DNA from: Prado023 sp963700395
Lineage (GTDB): Bacteria > Actinomycetota > Actinomycetes > S36-B12 > CAIYMF01
Direction of reading: 5' to 3'
Assembly: GCA_963700395.1 (NCBI GenBank)
Contig: CAVOXI010000008.1
Coordinates: 338,965-402,964, forward strand
DNA length: 64,000 nucleotides
In this document: piece after piece, positions 52,587 to 60,619 of the stretch
How the letters are laid out: each line of letters begins with the position of its first letter
Numbering within the stretch: the stretch's first letter is position 1
Notes under the pieces: model-generated
Told to the model about the DNA's origin: nothing
Database searches by the model: none
What the model saw: the letters and a program-made list of their open reading frames with translations, nothing else
Position numbers and translations under genes: made by a program

Positions 52587-53440
52587 GCGCGGCCTCCACG
52601 CCGTCCCGTGGACGGGCTCGCGCCGCCCGCGCGCGCCGCCGCGGCGCCGGCGCGAAGGCGGGCGCGCGCCGGCCATCGGCCGCCGGTCGCTCCGGGAGCC
52701 GGATCGGCGACCGCACCCGCAGGCGCGCCACGCTGCGCTCGGTGGCGGTCTGCGCGGAGCGGCTCGGCGCGCCCCCGGTCAGACCGTTCGACGCCACGCG
52801 ATGGATGGTGCGCGAGCGAGCGTGCGCTGACAGGTGCGTCGCGTGCCAAGTCGACGCGCCGGTCGCACCTCGACGTCGCGCTCGGGCTCAGCCGCGACGA
52901 GGCCGGCGGCGCGCGCCGCCGTCGACGTCGAGCTCCTCGCCGGTGAGGAGCAGCCGCTCGGCGAGCGCGCCCGGCAGGCGCAGCGCGCCGATCGCGGCGA
53001 GCACCGGCGGGAACGACGCCGAGCTTGATCTCGGGGCAGCCGAAGCACGCGCGATCGGCGTCGCGAACACGAGGTGACAGCAGAGCGCGAGCTCGAACGC
53101 GCCGCCGAGGCAGCGCCCCTCGACCAGCGCGGCCACCGGCACCGGGTAGGCCGCGAGCTCGCGCACGAAGGCGTGGAAGCCGCGAGCATCGTCGCGACCT
53201 GCTCGCGCCGGTGCTCCTCGACCGAGGCGCCGAACGGAGAAGTTGCCGCCGGCGCCGCGCGAGGACCACGAGGCTGGAGGCGCGGGTCGTCGCGGTGCGG
53301 CGCGCAGGGCGTCGCCGATGCGTCGCGCATCATCGCGGCGCCTGAGGACGTTGCGCTTGCGGCTGGTCGAGCCGCAGCGCGCAGGACGGCGCCGTCTCGA
53401 GGCGTCGCCCGCGCATCCGCCGGCGGGCGCCGTCGCTCAC
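52583..53440 (-). CDS. dch: Cyclohexa-1,5-diene-1-carbonyl-CoA hydratase-like (enoyl-CoA hydratase family), frameshifted
   Basis: Adds water to the dienoyl-CoA made by benzoyl-CoA reductase. Pieces recognised: NFSFGASVEEHRREQVATML (the SFGASVEEH motif is characteristic of Dch), RELAAYPVPVAALVEGRCLG, GAFELALCCHLVFATPIAR and EELDVDGGARAG. GTG 53440 overlaps the oah stop (GTGA). The C-terminal 60-80 residues (below about 52,830) cannot be reconstructed because of shifts; I set the end at a stop that overlaps bcrC. The assignment rests on the motif and on the pathway neighbours. Confidence 0.75.
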
Positions 53441-54575
53441 GCGTCCCGCAGCTTCTCGCGCGCCGCGGCCGGCAGCACCGCGCGGACCAGCGCGTCGTCG
53501 AAGCGCGCGCCCTCGGCGTAGCAGCCGGCGCAGCGCGGACGAAGTCGATCTCGCGCTCGTCGCGGCTCGCCGTAGTGAAACGCGGGGAAGCCGGCCGCCG
53601 CCTCGGTGTTCATGTTGAGCGCGAGCCACGAGCGGTTGCGTCTCGCTGTTGGCGTACCAGTGCTCGAGCTTCTTCTTGCGCAGGCTCTCGAGCGTCTTGC
53701 GCGTGCAGTCGGGGAAGGTGTGCAGCAGCCGCGTCACCAGGCGATCGACGGCCTCGTCGAGCGCGCGCGAGGTCGACGCGTGCAGCGCGCCGCCAGCGCC
53801 TTGCCCTCGCTCGAGCGCCTCGCCGGTCTTCCACTCGCCGTAGACGATGCGGCCCGGGCTCGTCGAGCGTAGCGGTCGGTCACCACGAGCGGGTTCGGGA
53901 CGAAGCGCGCCGTCGTCGTCGCGGTGCACCGGCGACGACGTCGTTGATCAGGCCGAGCCGCAGCGCCTTGTGCGCCGACCACGGCTCGCAGAGCACGCAG
54001 CGACTCGGCGGCGCTGCGCGAAGCCGACGTAGAGGTGCGAGGAAGTCGGTGGCGCCGCCGTCGGGCGCCGAGCCGTGCATCGGGCCGGCCTGGCCGAAGC
54101 GCGCGTGGTCGCCGGCGATCGAGAAGTCGCAGGCCATGCCGATCTCCTGGCCGCCGCCGATGCGCATGCCGTTGACGCGGCAGATCACCGGCTTGTCGCA
54201 GAGCAGGATGCCGGTGACCATGTCGTTGAACAGCCGCATGTACTGCAGGTACTCGAGCGGGCCGGCCGGCGTAGTAGGTGGCGTACTCGGCGGTGTTGCC
54301 GCCGGTGCAGAAGGCGCGGTCGCCGGCGCCGGTGAACACCACCGCCACGGCGCGCGCGGTCGGCGCTGGCGCGGCGGAACGCGAGGATGACCTCCTTCAC
54401 CGCCTCGGTGGTGTACGAGTTGAGCTGCGCGCTCGTTGTCGAGCGTGATCCACACCTGGTGCAGCCCGCTCGACCGGCGCGCCGTCGCGGTCGCGCACCG
54501 GGCGCTCCTCGTAGCGGATGGCGCGGAACTGCGTGGTCCGGGGACGAGTTCGTGGTTCTTGAGCAGCTCGGTCAT
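53437..54575 (-). CDS. oah: 6-oxocyclohex-1-ene-1-carbonyl-CoA hydrolase-like ring-opening enzyme, frameshifted
   Basis: Opens the ring to 3-hydroxypimelyl-CoA, the last step of the benzoyl-CoA module. From ATG 54575: MTELLKNHELVPGP, GLHQVWITLDNE, ASADRARR... in one frame and AVVFTGAGDRAFCTGGNTAE in another, then EYLQYMRLFNDMVTGILLCD, KPVICRVNGMRIGGGQEIGM, ARFGQAGPMHGSAPDGGATD, VLCEPWSAHKALRLGLINDV and TRKTLESLRKKKLEHWYANS near the end. These are signature stretches of BzdY/Oah, distinct from ordinary enoyl-CoA hydratases. Several single-base shifts break the frame. Confidence 0.85.
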
Positions 54576-55682
54576 CGGTCGATCCTCAGGCTCGCGCGGG
54601 TCGAGCACCATGCGGCGGGTCGCAGGCGCGTGGCGCGGCCATGTCGTCGAGGAGCTCGTTGAGTCGCGACATCGGCGCGTGCTCGACGAACGGGTCGATC
54701 GCGACCTGGCCGTCGTAGATCGAGTCGCAGCACGTCCGGGTAGCGCCTCGGGCGGGCAGCCCCAGGTGCCGTGCACGGTGGCGTCGAACGCCATCAGGTT
54801 CGACAGCCGGACGCTCGACCGGCTCGGGCGTGTAGCCGACCTGCGACCAGCGTGGCCGCGCGGCGCGAGCAGGGCGAACGCGAGCGTCTGGCCCGGCGGG
54901 CGTGCCGCTGCACTCGAAGATGCGCCAGCGCAGCGACGGGACACCGCCACTCGCGCGGCGATCGCGCTGCACCGCCTTCCGCACCTCCTGCGGCGTCGCG
55001 ACCGCGCGACGTCGACGGTGCGCTCGGCGCCGTGGCGTCGCGAGCGAGCGCGAGGCGGTCGGGCTGCGACGTCGCACGGCGACGACGCGGGCGCCGAGCG
55101 CGCGCGCGATCTGCACCACGAAGCCGCCGACGCCGCCGCCGCCGACGACGAACGCGACGTCGCCCGCGCGCGAGCCCGGCGCGGCGCACCGCCTGGTAGG
55201 CGGTCGACACCGCGTCGGCGACGACCGACAGCGTCGCGCGCGTCCAGCGCCGGACGGCGCGTCGTCGAGCGGCACGAGCGGCGCCGCGGGCACGACGCAG
55301 GTGGGTCGCGAAGCCGCCGTGCGACGTCGTTGCCGGGCATCTTCTGGTCGGGCAGGCGTTGCCGCGGCCGGCGCGGCAGAACGCGCAGTCGCCGCACGGC
55401 AGCACCGCCGGCACGAGCACCCGCGCGCCGACCAGCGCCGTCGGCTCGCGCTCGCCGCCGGCGACGCACCGTGCCCGACGACCTCGTGGCCGAGCACGAG
55501 CGGGCAGCGGATGCCGCGGGGCCACCGACGCCGTCGGCGAAGCCGAGGTCGGTGTGGCAGAGCCCGCAGGCCAGCACCTCGACGATCGCCTGCCCCGGAT
55601 CGGGCGATTTCAGCGTCAGCGTCCGCCGCACGAGCGGCGCCCCCGCCGTCTGCAATGCGTACCCGAGGCCCTCGATCGCCAC
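54576..55682 (-). CDS. had: 6-hydroxycyclohex-1-ene-1-carbonyl-CoA dehydrogenase-like (zinc MDR family), frameshifted
   Basis: NAD-dependent oxidation of the Dch product. From GTG 55682: VAIEGLGYALQTAGAPLVRR, VLACGLCHTDLGFADGVGG (catalytic zinc Cys), the structural zinc block CGDCAFCRAGRGNAC with QKMPGND in another frame, GDVAFVVGGGGVGGFVVQIA (NAD-binding), FECSGT, and NLMAFDATVHGTWGCPPEAL. The order matches Had/BzdX. The 3' end is uncertain by about 20 bp because of shifts and lies next to or overlapping the oah start. First gene of the catabolic run, read from about 55.7 kb down. Confidence 0.82.
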
Positions 55683-55720
55683 GCGCCCCCCCTTTCGGAA
55701 ACCTGACGATGAAGGTAGGT

Positions 55721-55732
55721 GAACGATCGTTC
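55721..55732. promoter_or_regulatory. 12-bp palindrome in the leader of the benzoate operon (possible TetR-type operator)
   Basis: GAACGATCGTTC is perfectly symmetric and is followed by a further GTTCG copy, about 40 bp upstream of the had start. TetR-family operators often look like this. No regulator gene is present in the window to pair with it. Confidence 0.5.
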
Positions 55733-55766
55733 GTTCGTCACCGCCCAACCGGGTGGGCTGGGGGCG

Positions 55767-55828
55767 ACACGTGGCTGGCACCTGTTCGGGAGCACCCGGT
55801 CGGGGGTTCGAACACGTGGCTGGCACCT
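55767..55828 (+). repeat. 17-bp direct repeat pair ACACGTGGCTGGCACCT
   Basis: Identical 17-mers at 55767-55783 and 55812-55828, start to start 45 bp, each followed by a similar TTC/CGGG context. They lie between the operon leader and the long inverted repeat. Confidence 0.9.
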
Positions 55829-55852
55829 CTTCCGGGCACACGGAAACGGCGG

Positions 55853-56083
55853 TGGGCTCCGACGCCGGGCGGCTGGGCCGTCGACCCTTTGCTCCGCCGG
55901 GTACCGGCGCGCGCAAAGCTCAGGAACACGACAGGTACAGCGCGCGCCTGCGCTTCCGCCCGGCCCAGATCGCCCGTTGCCTCGGTACGGTGATGCGGGA
56001 GCCGGGCGGAAGAGCTACCCTCTGGAGCAAAGGGTCGCCGTCCCTTGACGCCGCCCGGCTGCGACCGTGGAGTGACACTCCCG
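55853..56083 (+). repeat. Arm A of a long inverted repeat
   Basis: About 230 bp that reappears inverted at 56325-56553. Shared blocks include GACGCCGGGCGGCTGGGCCG, GCTCAGGAACACGACAGGTA and CCGCCCGGCTGCGACCGTGG. Similarity by eye is roughly 75-80 percent with indels. Confidence 0.85.
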
Positions 56084-56324
56084 TCGAGCGCGTGCTGGCC
56101 TCAGGCACAGCGAGGGGGAGACGGCCGCTTGCTGCGGCACCCGTCACGGCGATTGTGTCGGGCGATGCGTTCAACCAGCGTTCTGCACGTTGGTCTCGCG
56201 AGATGACGAGCAAGCCCCGGGGGAGAGCGCCGCTCCACCCACGGGCGTGACCGTCGCCGTGACGGGTGTCGCAGCCAGTCCTTTTTCCCCAGCGTCATCC
56301 GATTCCGCGGCAGAACACTCGCGA

Positions 56325-56553
56325 GGGAGTGCTACTCCACGGTCGCAGCCGGGCGGCGTCAAGGGACGGCGGCCTGTCGCTCTAGAGGGCAGCTCTTCGG
56401 GACGGCTCCCGCTCCAACTTGCCGAGGCAACGGACGGTCTGTGCCGGCCCGAAGCGCAGGCGCGCGCCATACCTGTCGTGTTCCTGAGCTTTAGCGCGCG
56501 CCGGTGCCCGGAGGAGCGGCAGGCCGACGGCCCAGCCGCCCGGCGTCGTAGCC
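56325..56553 (-). repeat. Arm B of a long inverted repeat
   Basis: Inverted copy of arm A. In both arms one frame encodes AQEHDRY(S/G)ARLRF and PAQ, suggesting either an old coding piece or just conserved DNA. The two arms flank a 240-bp loop that itself contains weaker inverted similarity. Confidence 0.85.
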
Positions 56554-56602
56554 CACGATCGGCGCGGTGTGCCGTCTTCGCGCCCGGTCCATCCGTATCT
56601 CG

Positions 56603-56872
56603 TCAGCGCAGCAGCGTGAAGGCGTGCCGCCACTCGTTGCGCAGGAAGCCGGGGATGGGCACCAGAGCATGCAGAGCGGCTCGATCGCGCGCGCGGCCTC
56701 GACGCCGCCGAGGTCGACGGTCTCCCAGCCGAACTCGGTGAGGATCGTCTCCGTCTCGCGCTTCGCCTGGGCAACCGCGCCACAGATGAACATTAACGGC
56801 CGGCCGCCGCCGAGGTCGGGGTCGACCATCAGGGCGTTGCCGACGCAGGAGGAGGCCTTGACGGACCGCTCC
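56603..56872 (-). pseudogene. C-terminal fragment of an F420-dependent NADP reductase-like gene
   Basis: On the minus strand SVKASSCVGNALMVDPDLGG, GRPLMFICG, QAKRETETILTEFGWETVDL and GGVEAARAIEPLCMLWC match the C-terminal part of NADPH:F420 reductase-like proteins. After a one-base shift IPGFLRNEWRHAFTLLR follows, with a stop at 56603. The N-terminal nucleotide-binding half (about 130 residues) is absent: upstream sequence leads into the leader of the next, divergent gene. Either a decayed remnant or another assembly break. Confidence 0.7.
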
Positions 56873-57034
56873 CCATGGTGGTCGAGTCTGGCGCGCCGCA
56901 CCGGAGAGATCGCGTCGGCGTGCCCCGCCGCCGCCTCGGGGCCACCCGAGTGGGTGACGGAAACTCCCCCCTGCTGCGGGAAGCTACCCTCGCCGGCCGA
57001 ACGGCGGGCGTCCCGATTTCCGGAGGCAACTCTC

Positions 57035-58479
57035 ATGACGACGACACCCCCCGCAGCCGCTCCAGCCGCCATGCCCTGGCAGGACTCCTGGGCACGCTTC
57101 GTCGACCGGCATCCATCGTGGTCCGCGACGACCTCGCTCGACTCGCTCCGCGGAGCGGGAGCTGGGCCGCCTCGACGACGCGGGGCACGTCTATCTCGAC
57201 TACACCGGCGGCCGGCCTCTACGCCGCGTCGCTCGTCGAGGAGCACGCGCGCCTGCTCGGCGCCACGCGTGCTCGGCAATCCGCACTCGGCCAATCCGGC
57301 GTCGGCGCCTCGAGCGCGACTCGTCGAGAGCACCCGCCGGCCGTCCTGCGCTTCTTCAACGCCTCGCCCGACGAGTACGTGGTCATCTTCACCGCGAACG
57401 CGAGCGGCGCGCTCAAGCTCGTCGGCGAGTCCTACCCGTTCGCGCCCGGCGACACGCTTCCTCCTGACGCTTCGACAACCACAACTCGGTGAACGGCATC
57501 CGCGAGTTCGCGCGCGCACACGGCGCGGCCGTACCACCTACGTGCCGCTCGCGACGCCCGACCTGCGCGTCGACGACGCGGACGCTCGCTCGCGGAGCTC
57601 GACGCGGCACCGCGCGGCGGCCACCGCCTCTTCGCCTATCCCGCGCAGTCGAACTTCTCCGGCGTGCAGCATCCGCTCGAGTGGATCGCGCGCGGCGCAG
57701 GAGCGCGGCTGGGACGTGCTGCTCGACGCCGCGGCGTTCGCGCCGACGAATCGGCTCGACCTGCGGCGCTGGCAGCCCGACTTCGTCGCCGCTCTCCTTC
57801 TACAAGATGTTCGGCTATCCCGACCGGCGTCGGCGCGCTGATCGCGCAGCGCGAGGCGCTCGCGAAGCTCGATCGGCCCTGGTTCGCGGGCGGCACGATC
57901 AACGTCGCGTCGGTGCAGGCCGAGCGCTACATCCCGGCCGAGGGCGCCGCGGCGTTCGAGGACGGCACGCTCGACTTCCTCGAGCATCCCCGCCGTCGAG
58001 CGCGGGCCTCGACTTCCTCGAGCGCGTCGGCCTCGACGCGATCCACGACCGCGTCGCGCTGCTCACCGGCTGGCTCCTCGACGCGCTCGCCGCGCTGCGG
58101 CACCGCGAACGGCCGGCCGCTCGTCCGCGTCTACGGCCCGCGCGGCACGGCGGCGCGCGGCGGCACGGTCACGTTCAACCTGCTACGACGCCACCGGCGC
58201 GTCATCGACCAGGACCGCATCGAGCAGCGGGCCGCCGAGGCCGGCATCTCGCTCCGCACGGGCTGCTTCTGCAACCCCGGCGCCGCCGAGGCTGCCCTCG
58301 CGCTCGACGGTCACCGCATCGAAAGCTGTCTCGACCATCTCGGACCGGCGGCGCTGCAGCATGATTTCCGCTCCTGCCTCGGAGCGGCCACCGGCGCGGT
58401 GCGGGTCTCGGTCGGCTGGGGAACGACGCCGGACGACCTCGGCCGTCTCCTCTCCTTCCTGAGCGGCTTCACGACGTAG
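57035..58479 (+). CDS. Class V aminotransferase-fold PLP enzyme (Moco sulfurase/desulfurase-like), frameshifted
   Basis: ATG 57035 after a GGAGG site. Reconstructed blocks: AGHVYLDYTGG-like start, GNPHSANPAS, SPDEYVVIFTANASGALKLV, FAPGDT, NSVNGIREFARA, AQSNFSGVQHPLEWIARAQE, GWDVLLDAAAFAPTNRLDLR, the PLP-Lys region FYKMFGYPTGVGALI, PWFAGGTINVASVQAERYIP, and the C-terminal SLRTGCFCNPGAAEAALALD with a Cys loop as in sulfurtransferases, then AVRVSVGWGTTPDDLGRLLS. About 480 residues. Five or more single-base shifts break it. Substrate unknown. Confidence 0.85.
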
Positions 58480-58582
58480 CACCCGGCCAGGGTGGGCCCG
58501 GCGCCGCCCGGTCCCGACCGCTCACGCGCGAGCCGCCGGCGAACTACACTCGCGGGTCCACGGGCCCACGAAGGAGACACCC

Positions 58583-58966
58583 ATGACCGAAGCCGCCCTC
58601 GACGTTCGCCAGTCCAGCATGAGCTACACCGTCGACGATATCGAGCGCAGCCTGCGCTTCTACGAGGCGCTCGGGTTCGCGATCAAGGAACGCATGGAGG
58701 ACGAGGGAAAGCTCGTCGGCGTGATGCTCAACGCCGGGACCTGCGACCTCGGGCTGTCCCAGGACGACTTCGCCAAGGGACGCGGGCGGGTCAAGGGCAT
58801 CGGCGTCCGCCTCTGGCTGCGCACCGACCAGGATCTCGACGCGCTGGCGACGCGGATCCGGGCCGCGGGAGTCGAGGTCGACGGACCGCGCGAGACGCCG
58901 TGGGGGTCGCGGGCCATCATGGCCAGCGACCCGGACGGCTTCAAGCTGACGATCCACGACCGCTGA
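58583..58966 (+). CDS. VOC (glyoxalase/bleomycin-resistance) family protein
   Basis: 127 residues, intact. MTEAALDVRQSSMSYTVDDI, then SLRFYEALGFAIKERM, and ASDPDGFKLTIHDR at the end: one betaalphabetabetabeta module pair of the VOC fold. A GGAGAC site precedes the ATG. Metal-binding and substrate residues cannot be assigned. Notable for being free of frameshifts between two badly broken genes. Confidence 0.88.
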   Translation: MTEAALDVRQSSMSYTVDDIERSLRFYEALGFAIKERMEDEGKLVGVMLNAGTCDLGLSQDDFAKGRGRVKGIGVRLWLRTDQDLDALATRIRAAGVEVDGPRETPWGSRAIMASDPDGFKLTIHDR

Positions 58967-59007
58967 CGACGACCGCCGCGAGCCGATCGTCGTCGGGCGC
59001 GGCGCCG

Positions 59008-59504
59008 CTACTTTTTCGAGCGCGTCGCGAGGTACGCCGCGGCGCTCGTCGGGCCCTTGACGAAGGTGTCCTCGTGCTCGGCGATGAACTCGCGGTAGCT
59101 CAGGAAGAAGTCGGCGCCACCCGGCAGACCCGAGCTCGTCCCAGGCCTTGCCGAGCGCCTCGGACTTGTCCTCCGGGGTCTCGGCCGGCTGGATGATCAT
59201 GAAATCCCAGCTCGCCCCGTCGCTGTGCACGTAGAGCTGCCGCGGCGGCAGACCGGCGCGGAGGTTGGCCTCGTCGAAACGGGCGATCGCCTCGAGGAAC
59301 TCGGTGTGTTTGCCGGGCGCGATGCGATAGATCTCGACCAGCATGCGCGGCACGGGCGCCGGCGACGCGCACCGGAGCCGCCGCAGGCATCGGCGCGGTT
59401 GACGCCGGGGACGTCGCTGGCGGCGCCGCGAGCGACGACTGGGCGGCCAGCGGACCGCCACCGAAGGCGGCGAGTGCGACGACGACGGCGAGGACTCTCT
59501 TCAT
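59008..59504 (-). CDS. Small secreted or periplasmic protein with a NIPSNAP/ABM-like domain, frameshifted
   Basis: ATG 59504 (MKRVLAVVVALAAFGGGPLA) begins a signal peptide ending near AQSS. After an Ala/Pro-rich linker and a shift near 59,365 the sequence is MLVEIYRIAPGKHTEFLEAI, RFDEANLRAGLPPRQLYVHS, WDFMIIQPAETPEDKSEALG; after another shift near 59,128 it ends at 59008. The pattern resembles dimeric alpha-beta-barrel (NIPSNAP-like) proteins. Function unknown. Convergent with the VOC gene. Confidence 0.65.
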
Positions 59505-59537
59505 CGTGACCTCCTCGGGTTGCCTGCAGATTGAGCG

Positions 59538-60507
59538 CTACGCCATCGCGGCGGCCAGCCAGGCGGCGCTCTCGGAGAGCGCCCGGTCGGCGAGCGGCGC
59601 GATCGACACGGCTTCGAGAAACGAGTGCGACGCTCCCGCGTAGAGCCGCGAGCTCGGCGGCAACGCCGGCCGCGTCGGAGGCGCGCTGCCATGGCGACGC
59701 TCTGCTCGGCGAGGAGGTCGCATGCCGGGCACGACGAGCAGCGTCGGCGGCAGGTCGTGCAGGTCGGCGCGCAGCGGCGAGACGAACGGGCTCACTCGCA
59801 TCGCGCTCGTCGCGCGAGGTAGTTGCGCCAGAAGCCTTCCATCTCGTCGGCGGTCAGCATGTTCCCGGCGCCGCCGAAGCGACGCGCGCGCCTCCGGCGA
59901 GCGACTCGGCGATCGAAGACGCCGTAGGCGAGCAGCAGGGCGCGCACGAGGCTGCCGGCCCCGGTGTCGCGCAGCGCAGAGGCTCGCGGCGACGGCGAGG
60001 TTGGCGCCGGCCGAGTCGCCGCCGATCGCCAGTCGGCGTCGGCGTCGACGCCGAGCTCGGCGCCGTCTGCCGCGACGAAGCGCACCACGGTCGCAGACCT
60101 GGTCGAGCGCGACCGGGTACTTCGCCTCCGGCGACAGCGCGTAGTCGACGCCGACGACCGCGACGCCGGCGCGCGCCGCGAGCTCGCGCATCAGCCGGTC
60201 GTGGGTGTCGAGGCTGAAGATGGTCCAGCCGCCGCCGTGGAGGTAGACGAGCGTCGGCAGCGCCGCGCCGGTGGCCGGGTAGGTAGGACCGCACCCGCAC
60301 CGGTCCGTGCGTCGTCGGGCACCCGGCGTTCGTCGACGATCGCCATCGCGGGACCGCCGCGCGTCCACGGCGCGCGCACCGCGTCGGCGATGCGCCGCGT
60401 CTCGGCCGGCGTCGCCGTCGCGAGGTCCGGGTACCGCGCCCAGCCGCACCCATCTCGCGCACGAAGCGCCGGATGTCGGGATCGAGCTCGTCGTCAGCCT
60501 GGCTCAT
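59538..60507 (-). CDS. HSL-type alpha/beta-hydrolase (esterase/lipase), frameshifted
   Basis: ATG 60507 (MSQADDELDPDIRRFVREMG). Oxyanion-hole motif TLVYLHGGGWTIFSLDTHDR, nucleophile elbow AIGGDSAGANLAVAASLCA, and the final His in AGASHSFLEAVSIAPLADRA mark the hormone-sensitive lipase family. About 320 residues, normal length, but frames change several times. Cleaves short-chain esters; natural substrate unknown. Confidence 0.85.
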
Positions 60508-60619
60508 CGTCCTGTCGCCTCCGGCCGAGAATCACCGCAGCCGCCGGAACGCCCGGGCCGTGTTTGCGGCCCGGCGCGCCGGCGGCGTGTCGAGGGGTGG
60601 TCTTCCGGAGCCCGGGTCG

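Larger units (their letters stand above)
55741..56602. other. Non-coding repeat block, 862 bp
   Basis: Lies between the start of had and the F420 reductase-like fragment. It holds a 17-bp direct repeat, two long inverted copies (next entries) and further weaker inverted similarity in the loop around 56,100-56,300. No gene was recognised here; frames stay open only in short runs. Confidence 0.7.

Noticed and set aside
50120..55682. Horizontal transfer of benzoate genes into the actinobacterium by the IS element
   Set aside because: The sharp rise in indels, the truncated bcrB at the join and the single IS copy fit misassembly better.
50120..58300. Treating the many short open frames as separate small genes
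   Set aside because: They are pieces of larger genes split by single-base shifts; conserved blocks occur in the right order across frames.
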